DNA from: Neolewinella persica DSM 23188
GTDB taxonomy: Bacteria; Bacteroidota; Bacteroidia; Chitinophagales; Saprospiraceae
DNA: 64,000 nucleotides
Direction of reading: 5' to 3'
Assembly (NCBI RefSeq): GCF_000373105.1
Contig: NZ_KB890425.1
Location: forward strand, 184,873 to 248,872
In this document: piece by piece, positions 9,179 through 18,206 of the stretch
Position numbering within the stretch: position 1 is the stretch's first letter
How the letters are laid out: each line of letters starts with the position of its first letter
Translations under genes and position numbers: made by a program
Notes under the pieces: generated by a model
Seen by the model: only the letters and a program-made list of their open reading frames with translations
What the model was told of the DNA's origin: nothing
Database searches by the model: none

Positions 9179-10447
9179 ATGAAAGATCTTTTCGAAAAAT
9201 TCAACCACAAAGGCCCCTTGGGTCAGTACCAGGACGTAGCCCACGGCTACTTCTCCTTTCCTAAGCTGGAGGGAGAACTTGGTCCCCGCATGCAGTTCCG
9301 GGGTAAAGAGTACATCATCTGGAGTATCAACTCCTACCTCGGCCTGACGAACCACCCCGAAGTCCGTAAGGCAGATGCCGATGCAGCTGCCGAGTACGGA
9401 ATGGCTTACCCGATGGGTGCCCGGATCATGAGTGGCGAAACCGACGCGCACCTCCAACTGGAAAAAGAACTCGCAGAGTTCACCGAGAAGGAAGAATGTG
9501 TTCTGCTCAACTTCGGCTACCAGGGCATTATGTCCGTAGTAGACGCCTGCCTGAGCCGCCACGACGTGGTGGTGTATGACCGCGACGACCACGCCTGTAT
9601 CATGGATGGTATCCGGATGCACACCGGCCCCAAGTACGCCTTCAAGCACAACGACATCGAGCATTTCGAAGTCCGCATCAAGCAGGCCAAGGCCGAGGCT
9701 GAGAAGCGGAACTCCGGTATCCTCGTGATCTCCGAAGGCGTATTCGGAATGCGCGGCGAACAGGGCATCCTCAAAGAAATCTGTGCCTTTAAAGAAGAGT
9801 ACGGTTTCCGCTTGCTGGTGGACGATGCACACGGCTTCGGCACCCTCGGTAAAACCGGGATGGGAGCAGGTGAAGCTCAGGGCGTCCAGGATCAGATCGA
9901 CGTTTACTTCTCCACCTTCGCTAAAGCGATGTCTGGCTTCGGTGCTTTCGTCTCCGGTGATAAGGACATCATGGAGTATTTCCGCTACAACCTGCGGAGC
10001 CAGCTTTTCGCCAAGAGTCTATGTATGCCGATGGTGAAAGGCGCCCTCACCCGCCTGCGCCTGCTCCGTACCATGCCGGAGCTGCGCGAAAAACTGTGGC
10101 GCAACGTGAACCACTTACAGAGCGGCCTCAAAGAGGCTGGTTTCGACATCGGTAACACCGGTGCCTGTGTTACCCCGGTTTACATGTTCGGCACCGCTTA
10201 CGAAGCCGGTGCCCTGATCTACGATATGCGTGAGAACTTCGGCATCTTCTGTTCCATCGTGCTGCCGCCGATGATCCCGAAAGGCCAACTCCTGCTCCGC
10301 ATGATCCCTACCGCTGAGCACTCAGAAGAAGATATCCAGACCACGATCGATGCCTTTAAGGCCGTTCGCGTCAAACTCGAAGACGGTACCTACGCTGCAA
10401 TGGCGGAGGAACTGGCTAAGGGGGCGGTTGCGGGAATCCTTGACTAG
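9179..10447 (+). CDS. spt: Alpha-oxoamine synthase, probably serine palmitoyltransferase
   Basis: 422-residue PLP enzyme of the alpha-oxoamine synthase family, which joins an amino acid to an acyl-CoA with loss of CO2. Visible landmarks are NSYLGL (51-56), the cofactor-binding DDAHGFG (215-221), ISEGVFGMRGE (184-194) and the Schiff-base lysine Lys249 in FSTFAKAM. The STFAKAM form and the overall length favour serine palmitoyltransferase, the first step of sphingolipid synthesis known in Bacteroidota, over glycine C-acetyltransferase or 8-amino-7-oxononanoate synthase, but these cannot be excluded. It is monocistronic, with its own -7 element and terminator. A fatty-acid hydroxylase at 42694 would fit the same pathway. 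Confidence 0.8.
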   Translation: MKDLFEKFNHKGPLGQYQDVAHGYFSFPKLEGELGPRMQFRGKEYIIWSINSYLGLTNHPEVRKADADAAAEYGMAYPMGARIMSGETDAHLQLEKELAEFTEKEECVLLNFGYQGIMSVVDACLSRHDVVVYDRDDHACIMDGIRMHTGPKYAFKHNDIEHFEVRIKQAKAEAEKRNSGILVISEGVFGMRGEQGILKEICAFKEEYGFRLLVDDAHGFGTLGKTGMGAGEAQGVQDQIDVYFSTFAKAMSGFGAFVSGDKDIMEYFRYNLRSQLFAKSLCMPMVKGALTRLRLLRTMPELREKLWRNVNHLQSGLKEAGFDIGNTGACVTPVYMFGTAYEAGALIYDMRENFGIFCSIVLPPMIPKGQLLLRMIPTAEHSEEDIQTTIDAFKAVRVKLEDGTYAAMAEELAKGAVAGILD

Positions 10448-10473
10448 GGTTTTCTTGGTTTAAGACTTTTGAG

Positions 10474-10510
10474 AATGGACGTTACCTTTGAGGTGGCGTC
10501 CATTTCTTTT
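10474..10510 (+). terminator. Rho-independent terminator after the oxoamine synthase
   Basis: AATGGACG pairs with CGTCCATT with inner CC/GG pairs and is followed by TCTTTT. Confidence 0.8.
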
Positions 10511-10799
10511 GGGTGGGACCAATGTTGTACCAATATTTTTTATTTACGCTGGATCATTTGTGCAGGATTCTTAGCAGTCTTCACCTTCTCGAAGGGAATA
10601 GGGATGTTCCTACCCGTAATAATCGCCAAGCAAGAATATCATACTGAAGTACATGTATTGCCTGCTTGCTACTAAATGCCTGATTGTCCACAGAAGTTCT
10701 ACATTCAAATCTGATAGGTAATCTGCACACTTCTGCAATTTATAGTTGATCTTATGCTGTTGGTACATTGACGTTTAGTAATAGTTAAGAGACCAAAAA
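10511..10799. other. Gene-less stretch, AT-rich
   Basis: With the preceding terminator this gap is about 350 bases. It is AT-rich and holds no convincing gene. The minus strand reads GRNIPIPFEKVKTAKNPAQ, which could be a decayed coding fragment, but no family was recognised. The last 60 bases presumably hold the promoter of the AT-rich gene at 10800; no clear element was found. Confidence 0.4.
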
Positions 10800-11438
10800 A
10801 TGAATATACCAAGAATAGAAGCACTTAGAATGTTATTCAGAATTCGGCGTCAACTATTTAAGTTGGATGATTACCAAGACTTCTTAATCCAGTTGAAAGT
10901 ATTTAATGACGAGCTCTTAACGTGGACTCAGCAGCTGAAAACCTTAAGCGAACCTGAAAGGAGTAACGTGATCCATACCTTTGAAAACGACCTTCAGTTA
11001 CAAAATGATTTCAAGTTGAGGTTAACATCTGAACATACACGCAATTACAAGGAAAGTGACTCTAAGGCTGATCGAGCTAAAAAGCTTATTCTTTATAAAA
11101 ACAAAAAGAGGTTAGTGATCTATTCAAGAGAACAAATCTCAAATGCGATCAAACTTTTAAAACTAGATAAAAATCAGGTTGACACTTGTGGTTGTAAGTA
11201 TAAACAAGAATTGTCTATAACTTACAGGACTCCGCCAGCAGACACTGTGCTCAAAGTAGGTACTTATACAGATGGGTATTATAACTATGAGTTATATAAA
11301 TGCTCAAGGTGTAAAGTATATTGGGTAAATGACCTGTATTCTGATGATGGACCAAGTAAAGGTTTTAGAAGCTTGGGATTAACGCATAAGAATATGTCTC
11401 TGGACGAAATTCTTTCCATAATAGTTCCCTCCCAATAA
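10800..11438 (+). CDS. AT-rich hypothetical protein with four-cysteine metal-site candidate
   Basis: 212 residues, not recognised. The first 110 residues are charged and mostly helical, without a signal peptide. Then come Cys130 and Cys132 (CGCKY) and Cys168 and Cys171 (CSRC), spaced like a zinc ribbon, followed by aromatic residues (YWVNDLY). Its base and codon use is much more AT-rich than the surrounding core genes, as for the gene at 2207, which suggests horizontal arrival. Flanks are gene-less, and a decayed outer-membrane-protein fragment lies downstream, so this is a small accessory patch. Function is unknown. Confidence 0.6.
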   Translation: MNIPRIEALRMLFRIRRQLFKLDDYQDFLIQLKVFNDELLTWTQQLKTLSEPERSNVIHTFENDLQLQNDFKLRLTSEHTRNYKESDSKADRAKKLILYKNKKRLVIYSREQISNAIKLLKLDKNQVDTCGCKYKQELSITYRTPPADTVLKVGTYTDGYYNYELYKCSRCKVYWVNDLYSDDGPSKGFRSLGLTHKNMSLDEILSIIVPSQ

Positions 11439-11560
11439 ATAAACCGAACTGAATGCTTATGAGAAATCTTGGTTCTTACAAAAGCAATGATGCTTCATTG
11501 TTTCGTAGTCAAGTTCTGAAGTAATTCAATTGATGGGGCTAGCTCTTCTGCCGTCCGGTC

Positions 11561-11650
11561 CTAGAAAGGGGTGGAAATCAGCGCGCCAAAATTGAAAACC
11601 CGATGATTTATGGTAATTCCTCCGCTAAAGCTATAATTCCGGAATTCGGT
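11561..11650 (-). pseudogene. Possible C-terminal remnant of an outer-membrane beta-barrel protein
   Basis: The minus strand reads NYSFSGGITINHRVFNFGA then LISTPF and a stop. Alternating aromatic residues and a terminal phenylalanine are typical of the last beta strands of an outer-membrane barrel. Nothing upstream continues the frame, so this would be a truncated relic. The evidence is weak because the piece is only 29 residues. Confidence 0.3.
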
Positions 11651-11723
11651 GCCTCTTGGTACCCTCCAAGCGAAGGCGCTGCCCATCCCTTACTGCTCCC
11701 CCCAATACCCCTACCTTCACCAA

Positions 11724-12809
11724 ATGCAAAATGACCCAGCCGGTGCCGAAATACAAATAAACAAGCCTACTCCGATAAAATCCAGTACTGCGTTTACCTC
11801 CTTCGTCCGAGGGACGGATATACAGGAAATGATTGATCGTTTGCTGCAGGGGGGAAACGTCTTAATCGAGGAGTTTTACAGCAACGGCTTGGAGTTGTTA
11901 AGCGAACTACAAACCTACCTCAGGCGGAAGCACCCCGGTCAGGGCTTTCAGGAGCAACGGGCATATCGTTCGGAATACCGGAAGTTGTCGAGCTTGGTAC
12001 TAATCGAAATTAAGGACCACCAACTGGCCGTCAAGAAAGCGCCGTCAATTGGATGGCTGGAAAAGCTATATCCTGAGTCGAATGATTTTCTACTGACCTT
12101 TCCTGAGGTCCAGGGGCTTAACAGTGCCTGGCAGTGGTATCTAAATGGGGTGGTAGTTCCCGTACTTAGGAATAAAATTCACCCGTATTACGGCGTTTAC
12201 TTTCCCACCCGTTTTGAGCATCTACAGCTATTTGATAATTGGTTGAAGCGTTACGACGGACCAAAGAAATCAGCCATCGACGTTGGCATAGGAAGCGGCA
12301 TTCTCTCCTTACAACTGATGAAACATGGCTTTCAAAAATCATTTGGTACGGACCTGAACCCCAATGCAATTGTTGGCCTGCAAGAGTCCATGAAAGGGAC
12401 GAAGCTGGCGATGAAAATAGAGCTTGATTATGGCCACTTGTTTGGTAAGTGGATTAAGCCAACGGAGCTGATCGTCTTTAACCCGCCCTGGTTGCCGGCT
12501 TCTCATGATCTGGGCAGGCTTGATGAGGCGATTTACTATAATGAGGGACTCTTTCCTGAGTTTTTTCAGGAAGCCAAGAAGCGTTTGCTACCCGATGGAA
12601 GGGTCGTATTGTTGTTCTCCAACCTGGGGCAAATAACTAATGTAGCAAAAGAGAACCCTATTGAAAAAGAGCTTGCGGACGGCGCACGTTTTGAACTAGA
12701 TAGGTTCTTTAAAAAGTCAGTAAAGCAAGCATCTTCAAAGACGAGAAGAAACCAGCATTGGCGGGATACGGAAGAAGTGGAGTTGTGGGTGTTGAAGCAT
12801 AAGGACTAA
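11724..12809 (+). CDS. SAM-dependent methyltransferase, PrmC/HemK-like
   Basis: I place the start at the ATG at 11724 (MQNDPAGAEIQ); an earlier in-frame ATG at 11649 would add a stretch with no homology-like character. The 361-residue product has an unrecognised N-terminal region of about 170 residues and then a Rossmann methyltransferase: motif I AIDVGIGSGILSLQL, acidic LNPNAI, and the active-site NPPW in VFNPPWLP. NPPY/W motifs methylate planar amide or amino nitrogens, as in PrmC (glutamine of release factors) or N6-adenine enzymes. The substrate here is unknown. It is followed 10 bases later by an isochorismatase-family gene, probably in the same operon. Confidence 0.75.
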   Translation: MQNDPAGAEIQINKPTPIKSSTAFTSFVRGTDIQEMIDRLLQGGNVLIEEFYSNGLELLSELQTYLRRKHPGQGFQEQRAYRSEYRKLSSLVLIEIKDHQLAVKKAPSIGWLEKLYPESNDFLLTFPEVQGLNSAWQWYLNGVVVPVLRNKIHPYYGVYFPTRFEHLQLFDNWLKRYDGPKKSAIDVGIGSGILSLQLMKHGFQKSFGTDLNPNAIVGLQESMKGTKLAMKIELDYGHLFGKWIKPTELIVFNPPWLPASHDLGRLDEAIYYNEGLFPEFFQEAKKRLLPDGRVVLLFSNLGQITNVAKENPIEKELADGARFELDRFFKKSVKQASSKTRRNQHWRDTEEVELWVLKHKD

Positions 12810-12819
12810 ATGGCGAAGA

Positions 12820-13386
12820 ATGAAAACAAGAAAAGCCCTCCTGGTAATCGACATGCAAAAGGGTTCCTTTACCCATGAAACACCCCGATTCGATACAGCC
12901 CGAGTGGTGAAGCGGATAAATGAACTTGCTTCCATCCTCAGAGAACAAGACTGCCCCGTAATTTACATTCAGCACGATGGGGCAGGCTCTGGACATTTTG
13001 AAAAGAACACCTGGGAATGGGAGAACCTGGACGGTTTAATCGTTGAGCCAGAGGACATCCGGATTGATAAGTACGCTAATGATGTATTTTACCATTCAAA
13101 GCTTCAAGCAACATTGACTGAACTAGAAGTGACCAAGCTGCTGATCACGGGCTGTGCCACTGACTTTTGCGTTGAGTCAACCATTCAATCTGCCTTGACC
13201 AAAGATTACGACATCACGGTTGTTGAGGATGGGCATACCACAGGAGAGCGGCCGCACCTGACCGCCAAGCAAGTCATTGAACACTATAATTGGGTGTGGC
13301 GGAATATGATTCCGATGAAGGGTAAACTTGAGGTGAAAAGCTTTGAGGAGATAAAGGACGTCCTCACTTCATTGAGTCGTGCGTAA
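12820..13386 (+). CDS. Isochorismatase-family cysteine hydrolase
   Basis: 188 residues with the full catalytic triad of the family: Asp11 in LLVIDMQKG, Lys84 in RIDKYANDVF and Cys117 in ITGCATDFCVEST. The family includes nicotinamidases, N-carbamoylsarcosine amidases and isochorismatases. The absence of the metal-binding DxHxxxH of nicotinamidase argues against that activity, so the substrate is open. No signal peptide, so cytoplasmic. It lies just after the methyltransferase on the same strand. A long hairpin lies between it and the convergent GMC oxidoreductase. Confidence 0.85.
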   Translation: MKTRKALLVIDMQKGSFTHETPRFDTARVVKRINELASILREQDCPVIYIQHDGAGSGHFEKNTWEWENLDGLIVEPEDIRIDKYANDVFYHSKLQATLTELEVTKLLITGCATDFCVESTIQSALTKDYDITVVEDGHTTGERPHLTAKQVIEHYNWVWRNMIPMKGKLEVKSFEEIKDVLTSLSRA

Positions 13387-13418
13387 TGGCTGGAAAGCTG
13401 CAAAAGAGTACACATTCT

Positions 13419-13511
13419 GAATCGCAGATTACAACGGATTACGCTGATCATCGCAGATGGCCAATCGAATAATCTGTGTTAATCAGCGTAACCTGCCTAC
13501 ATCTGCGATTC
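13419..13511. repeat. Long inverted repeat between convergent genes
   Basis: Outer arms GAATCGCAGAT and ATCTGCGATTC are perfect complements; inner arms GGATTACGCTGAT and ATCAGCGTAACC pair nearly perfectly. The words CGCAGAT and AATC recur within the arms. It could serve as a bidirectional terminator. Confidence 0.75.
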
Positions 13512-13540
13512 GAAAACAAGAATAGCCAACGGGTATTTCC

Positions 13541-15259
13541 CTATATCACCCCATCTCTTTTCATCTCCTTAGCCAAATAATCCACCGCCCGGGCCGTGAA
13601 CGCCATGTAGGTAATGGAAGGGTTCTGCGTACCGGCACTCGTCATGAACGAACCATCAGTGACAAAAACATTGGGTACTGCATGGACCTGATTCCATTTG
13701 TTCAGCACGCTGGTCTTTGGGTCGCGGCCCATGCGGGCGGTACCCATTTCGTGAATGGCGGCACCGGGGGCGGTGGGCTCGTTGTGGACACTAACGTTTT
13801 CACAGCCGGCGGCCAGCAGCATCTCTTCTAAGCATTCAACGCCATCAAGGCGGAGCTTACGTTCGTTCTCCTTCAGGCCGGCGTCGAAGACCAGCTTCGG
13901 GATGCCGTACTGGTCGGTATCCGTCGCGTGGAAGTAGAACTTATTATCGTGGTAAGGGAGCAGCTCACCGAAACAGGTGGCGCCCACCCACCACTCGTCG
14001 CTTGGGGAGGTGATCGCTTGCTTGAAGCCAGGCCCCAGAGGCGCATTAAGGTTTCTGTTTCTGCGGGCTCCGCCCTGGTAGCCGAAGCCCCGGATGTAAT
14101 CGTCCCGTTTGGTTTCCTCGTTGATGTTTCTGAACCGGGGAATGTAGAAACCCCCGTTGGGCTTGCGGCCCTTGGAGTATTTGTCTTTATGCCCGGTGTA
14201 GATTCCCGAGCCGCCCATGCCGTAGTGGTGGTCCATAATATTGTGACCCAGTTCACCGCTGTCGTTGCCCAGCCCGTCGGGGAAGCGTGCTGACTTAGAG
14301 TTCATCAGAATGGCCGTGGAGCCGATAGTGCTGGCGTTGAGGAAGATGATCCTGGCGTAGTACTCCCGGGTCTCTTTAGTTTCTGAGTCGATCACGTTAA
14401 CGCCGATGGCCCGTTGGGTCTTATCGTCGTAGATGACGGAGTGGACTATGCTGTTGGCCATCAGCGTCAGGTTGCCAGTATCATTGGCTACCGGAATGGT
14501 GGAGGACAGACTGCTGAAGTAGCCGCCGAAAGGGCAACCCCGCCAGCAGCGGTCGCGGGCCTGGCATTGGCCACGGGTACCGTGGTGAAGCTCAGGGATG
14601 TATTTTGTCAGGTTGGCGGTACGGCCGGGGGTGATGCGGCGGACGGGCCACTTGGCTTCTACCGATTGCTTGACGTGATCTTCCACGCAGTTGAGGTCGA
14701 AAGGAGGGAGAAACTCTCCATCGGGCAGGTGAGCCAGTCCTTCTTTCTTGCCTTGAACACCAACAAATTTTTCGACATAGGTATACCAGGGCTCAATGTC
14801 TTTGTAGCGAACGGGCCAGTCGACGGCGACACCATCTTTCATATTTGCCTCGAAGTCCAGGTCGCTCCAGCGATAACAGTGCCGGCCCCACATGATGGAG
14901 CGACCACCTACGTGTTCGCCCCGGATCCAGTCGAAGCGTTGGTCTTCGTCGTAGTCGCGTTCGTCGTCTTTGACAATCCAGTGCTTATTGTCCTGGTTGA
15001 CCCACCAGTGGAGACGGTTTTGCTTGTAGTAGTGCGCAGCAATTTCTTCACGGGGGACTTTGCCCTGAAATTCAAGGTCCCAGGTATCGAGGTTGGCCGT
15101 CGGATATTCTCCGTGCCTGACCATGCGGCCGCGTTCCAGCATCAGGGTTTTATAGCCCTTTTTGCAGAGTTCCATGGCGGCGTAGCCGCCACTGATTCCG
15201 GAGCCCACAACAATGGCGTCATAGGTGACTTCCTCTTTTCCCTGAGAATTGAATTTCAT
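13541..15259 (-). CDS. GMC-family FAD oxidoreductase (copy 1)
   Basis: 572 residues. The FAD-binding motif GSGISGG (19-25) follows YDAIVV, and GGRSIMWGRHCYRWS is the second cofactor segment. The C-terminus has the conserved IHEMGTARMG and GTQNPSITYMAFTARA with the catalytic His/Asn region of GMC enzymes. The cysteine-containing CQARDRCWRGCPFGGYF segment is typical of the gluconate/sorbitol dehydrogenase branch, membrane or periplasmic alcohol and polyol dehydrogenases that work with a subunit 3. It is a clear paralogue of the gene at 16206, and the predicted subunit 3 lies between them. The substrate is unknown. No signal peptide is visible; export may depend on the Tat signal of the partner. 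Confidence 0.88.
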   Translation of the reverse strand: MKFNSQGKEEVTYDAIVVGSGISGGYAAMELCKKGYKTLMLERGRMVRHGEYPTANLDTWDLEFQGKVPREEIAAHYYKQNRLHWWVNQDNKHWIVKDDERDYDEDQRFDWIRGEHVGGRSIMWGRHCYRWSDLDFEANMKDGVAVDWPVRYKDIEPWYTYVEKFVGVQGKKEGLAHLPDGEFLPPFDLNCVEDHVKQSVEAKWPVRRITPGRTANLTKYIPELHHGTRGQCQARDRCWRGCPFGGYFSSLSSTIPVANDTGNLTLMANSIVHSVIYDDKTQRAIGVNVIDSETKETREYYARIIFLNASTIGSTAILMNSKSARFPDGLGNDSGELGHNIMDHHYGMGGSGIYTGHKDKYSKGRKPNGGFYIPRFRNINEETKRDDYIRGFGYQGGARRNRNLNAPLGPGFKQAITSPSDEWWVGATCFGELLPYHDNKFYFHATDTDQYGIPKLVFDAGLKENERKLRLDGVECLEEMLLAAGCENVSVHNEPTAPGAAIHEMGTARMGRDPKTSVLNKWNQVHAVPNVFVTDGSFMTSAGTQNPSITYMAFTARAVDYLAKEMKRDGVI

Positions 15260-15360
15260 AATTTTCCGACTTTGGCCCGTAGGCTAATATTAACAACGGC
15301 CCACCCCGATATCGGAAAGGCCGTTGTTGGCACACATGGCTACTTGTAAAAATTTGCTTT

Positions 15361-15377
15361 GCACCTGCGACCGCGCC
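15361..15377 (+). repeat. Dispersed 17-bp motif, one-mismatch copy
   Basis: GCACCTGCGACCGCGCC, preceded by TTTGCTTT, within the intergenic gap of the GMC operon and just beside a word-built hairpin. Confidence 0.85.
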
Positions 15378-15389
15378 CTTATTAGTCAG

Positions 15390-15464
15390 GGAGTCAAACA
15401 GTCAGATAGTCAAGCAGTCCTGCTCGCACTGTTTGACTATCTGACTCTGTGACTGCTTGACTCC
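15390..15464. repeat. Word-built hairpin between operon genes
   Basis: Both arms are strings of the words AGTCA, CAGT and ATAGTCAA, so each arm is internally repetitive and complementary to the other (for example GATAGTCAAGCAGT with ACTGTTTGACTATC). It ends at the stop codon of the subunit 3 gene. Confidence 0.8.
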
Positions 15465-16103
15465 TTAAAGCGCCCAAACCTTACCCCCCGTAAGCTCCTG
15501 CAAATCACCACAAGGGATGTATTCGCCCGGAACTGCATCATAGGCCAACATGGTGGTCGCAACTTCCTCCGTATTCATATAGGAGGAGATGATCATCGAC
15601 TTCAGGGTGAAGTAGGCATTCTTTGCGGTTGCTTCATCGGATGCTACCGCTTCCTCCTGAGGAACGTCCTCGCCGGACATGGTAACCGCTGATTTGGTAG
15701 ATTTGTAATGGAGGTCCTGATCCTGCAGGTACATCAGTGCTTTGTCTCCTTCCAGGGCCGAAAACCCACCAGGGTTATCGGCATCCATTTTTTCCATCAG
15801 CATCCCAAGGCTCTTTCTGGATCGGGCCTGATTCTCTTTGCTGTAGACATTACCGATCATCTTATCGATCATCTGAGGAACCCCTACGTCCAGAGCGCCG
15901 GGAGTGCCGTCAGAAGGCAACATCGCGTCGGCCATCTTGGAGATGTAGGCATATTCTGCAGCGGTGAAAAAAGCAGGGGCATAGCCAGTATCCTTGATTT
16001 CCGGATCGGACTTACAACTGGTAAAAAACGCAGAGGCTATTGGCGCACTTACGGCGAAACCCGCAGCGTAGGCTGAATAGCGGAGTATTTCTCTTCTTTT
16101 CAT
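15465..16103 (-). CDS. Gluconate 2-dehydrogenase subunit 3-like Tat lipoprotein
   Basis: 212 residues starting MKRREILRYSAYAAGFAVSA, a twin-arginine-type signal, with a lipoprotein cysteine in AFFTSC at about residue 30. The mature part begins AFFTAAEYAYISKMADAMLP, the usual start of the gluconate 2-dehydrogenase subunit 3 domain, in which PxSDGTPGA follows. Such small subunits accompany GMC flavoproteins and help carry the folded complex across the inner membrane. Its position between two GMC genes on the same strand supports that role. Word-built hairpins lie on both sides, which may uncouple expression of the three genes. Confidence 0.85.
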   Translation of the reverse strand: MKRREILRYSAYAAGFAVSAPIASAFFTSCKSDPEIKDTGYAPAFFTAAEYAYISKMADAMLPSDGTPGALDVGVPQMIDKMIGNVYSKENQARSRKSLGMLMEKMDADNPGGFSALEGDKALMYLQDQDLHYKSTKSAVTMSGEDVPQEEAVASDEATAKNAYFTLKSMIISSYMNTEEVATTMLAYDAVPGEYIPCGDLQELTGGKVWAL

Positions 16104-16114
16104 AATATTTGGAC

Positions 16115-16205
16115 TATTAGTACAATTGGACTATTAGTCTGTTGGTGCTATTAGTCTGTTGGTGTGTCCTGCCGGACCATTAGACCAATAGCACCAACAG
16201 ACCAA
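16115..16205. repeat. Word-built hairpin between operon genes
   Basis: The left arm repeats GTCTGTTGGTGCTATTA; the right arm carries TAGCACCAACAGACC. The loop is TCCTGCCGGA. It ends at the stop codon of the upstream GMC gene. Confidence 0.8.
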
Positions 16206-17933
16206 TTAAAGGTTCATTTTTTTCAACTCCCTTACCGCATGGTCAGCAGCACGGGCGGTGAAGGCCATGTAGGTGAGGGATGGATTAACGCAGGCAGCGG
16301 AAGTCATAAACGCGCCGTCTGTCATGTACACGTTCGGTGCGGCCCAAAGGCGATTGTGCTTATCGACCACCGAGTTACGCTTGCTGGTTCCCATCCGGGC
16401 CATGCCCATTTCGTGGATGCCCAGACCGGGGAAGCTGTGGCTGTCGTAAGTACTTACGTCCTTGAAACCGGCAGCTTCCAGCATTTCTGCGGCGTCCGTC
16501 ATCATCCGCTCTTTCATCGCGTATTCGTTTGCGCCCCATTTCGCGTCGAAGGTAAGGGTCGGCAAACCGTCCTTGTCCTTAACGTCGCGGTTGATGGTCA
16601 TCCGGTTATTGGTGTCGGGTAACGCTTCAGCGAATGCGGTCATACCCATTTGCCATGGCCCTGGTGCTACAAGTGCATCTTTTAGGCCCGGACCGACCTT
16701 CACGTTCATCTCCCGCACGGCCCGCATCCAGTTGGTGCGGCTACCGCCACCCTGGTAACCCCAGCCCCGGACGAAGTCCTTGCTGGCACTGGCTTTGTCG
16801 CCCAGGTTCTGGTAGCGGGGAATGTAAACACCGTTTGGCTTCCGGCCTTTGTAGTACTTGTCTCCGTACTCATCCAGTTTACCACTGGCGCCCACACGGA
16901 AATGGTGGTCCATGATGTTTCCGCCTAGTTCGCCGCTGACGTCAAGCGTCATTTCTTCTTCATGCTCCGTGTTCATCACGATGTAGGCAGAAGGAATGGC
17001 GGAGGCGCAGAGGAAAACAACCTTGGCGTAGAACTCTAGTTCTTCACCGGTCTCGGTATCACGTACCCGGACGCCTTTGGCCTTGCCGGCGTCTTTGTCC
17101 ATGATCAGACTGTATACTGAACTATTGGGCCGTAAGGTCATATTACCGGTTGCCTGGGCAACGGGGATCGTAGAACTGAGGCTGCTGAAGTAGCCGCCGA
17201 AAGGACAACCACGGATGCAACGGTTGCGGTATTGGCAAGCACCACGGGTACCTTTGTGGATGGCAGGATCGTAAGCCGTCAGGTGAGCGACCCGGCCGGC
17301 CGTAATGGTCCGGCCCATCTTGTCCATTACACCTTTACGCAGGTGATCTTCGGCGCAGTTCAGCGGCATCATGGGCAGGAACTTACCGTCAGGAAGCTGG
17401 GGAAGTCCTAACAGCTCTCCACTGATTCCGGCGAAGGTCTCTACGTAGTCGTACCATTTTTCAATATCGTCATAACCGACGGGCCAGGGTGTACCGTGGC
17501 CGTCTCGGGCGTTGGCCTTAAAGTCCATGTCGCTCCAGCGGTAGCTGTGTCGGCCCCACATGATGGAACGGCCACCGACGTGGTAGCCACGCATCCAGTC
17601 GAAGCGGGCTTTTTCGTCATCATACGGGTGCTCACTGTCCTTTACGAACCATTTTTTGTGGGACTCCCGAATGGTGTAGCCTGTCCGGCTTTGCTTGGGG
17701 TAATGCTTGTCGATTTCGTCTTGTGGCGTCTGGTTTTGGTTGGGGAGTTCCCAGTCATCCAGGTTGGCGGTTTCGTAGTCGACTACGTGTTTAACCATCC
17801 GTCCTTTTTCCAGTACCAGGGTTTTGAGCCCTTTAGTGGCGAGCTCCATGGCGGCCCAGCCACCACTTATGCCCGTACCGACGACAATGGCGTCATAGGT
17901 GACTTCTTCGTCACCTTGAGAGTTGAATTTCAT
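16206..17933 (-). CDS. GMC-family FAD oxidoreductase (copy 2)
   Basis: 575 residues, first gene of the three-gene set. It has the same layout as copy 1: FAD motif GTGISGG near residue 19, GGRSIMWGRHSYRWS, CQYRNRCIRGCPFGGYF and C-terminal IHEMGMARMG with CVNPSLTYMAFTARA. The two copies share their first residues (MKFNSQG.EEVTYDAIVVG), showing an old tandem duplication followed by divergence. One is more likely to be paired with the subunit 3 next door, or the two may have different substrates. The natural electron acceptor is probably a cytochrome or quinone, as in relatives; none is encoded nearby. Confidence 0.88.
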   Translation of the reverse strand: MKFNSQGDEEVTYDAIVVGTGISGGWAAMELATKGLKTLVLEKGRMVKHVVDYETANLDDWELPNQNQTPQDEIDKHYPKQSRTGYTIRESHKKWFVKDSEHPYDDEKARFDWMRGYHVGGRSIMWGRHSYRWSDMDFKANARDGHGTPWPVGYDDIEKWYDYVETFAGISGELLGLPQLPDGKFLPMMPLNCAEDHLRKGVMDKMGRTITAGRVAHLTAYDPAIHKGTRGACQYRNRCIRGCPFGGYFSSLSSTIPVAQATGNMTLRPNSSVYSLIMDKDAGKAKGVRVRDTETGEELEFYAKVVFLCASAIPSAYIVMNTEHEEEMTLDVSGELGGNIMDHHFRVGASGKLDEYGDKYYKGRKPNGVYIPRYQNLGDKASASKDFVRGWGYQGGGSRTNWMRAVREMNVKVGPGLKDALVAPGPWQMGMTAFAEALPDTNNRMTINRDVKDKDGLPTLTFDAKWGANEYAMKERMMTDAAEMLEAAGFKDVSTYDSHSFPGLGIHEMGMARMGTSKRNSVVDKHNRLWAAPNVYMTDGAFMTSAACVNPSLTYMAFTARAADHAVRELKKMNL

Positions 17934-18121
17934 ACTTTTCGATCTTGATCCCTGAGGATATACTTAACTATTTGCTTTAGTGGCTAATCTACGAATAAAG
18001 TTTCGACCAAATTGTCAATAACAAGCTAAATGGATCGAATCTTGATTGATTAACCAACGCTTAAAATAACGACGAAAAAGTGAGTTAGTGTATTTTTGAT
18101 GAAAAGATGGGGGGTTTAGTG

Positions 18122-18138
18122 GGCGCGGGCGCGGGTGC
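18122..18138 (-). repeat. Dispersed 17-bp motif, two-mismatch copy
   Basis: Minus-strand GCACCCGCGCCCGCGCC. On the same strand it is preceded by CCTTTATCCTTTCTTCT, the pyrimidine flank also seen at 3212. Confidence 0.75.
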
Positions 18139-18160
18139 AGAAGAAAGGATAAAGGGGCAA

Positions 18161-18206
18161 AAAAAATCGCCATAACCTTGCTTTATGCAGGTTATGGCGA
18201 TTTTTT
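18161..18206 (-). terminator. Bidirectional terminator downstream of the M48 protease
   Basis: AAAAAATCGCCATAACC and GGTTATGGCGATTTTTT form a perfect 17-bp stem with A and T runs on either side. Confidence 0.9.

Noticed and set aside
15390..16205. CRISPR-like repeats
   Set aside because: Repeats are short words arranged in complementary arms with no regular spacers and no cas genes.
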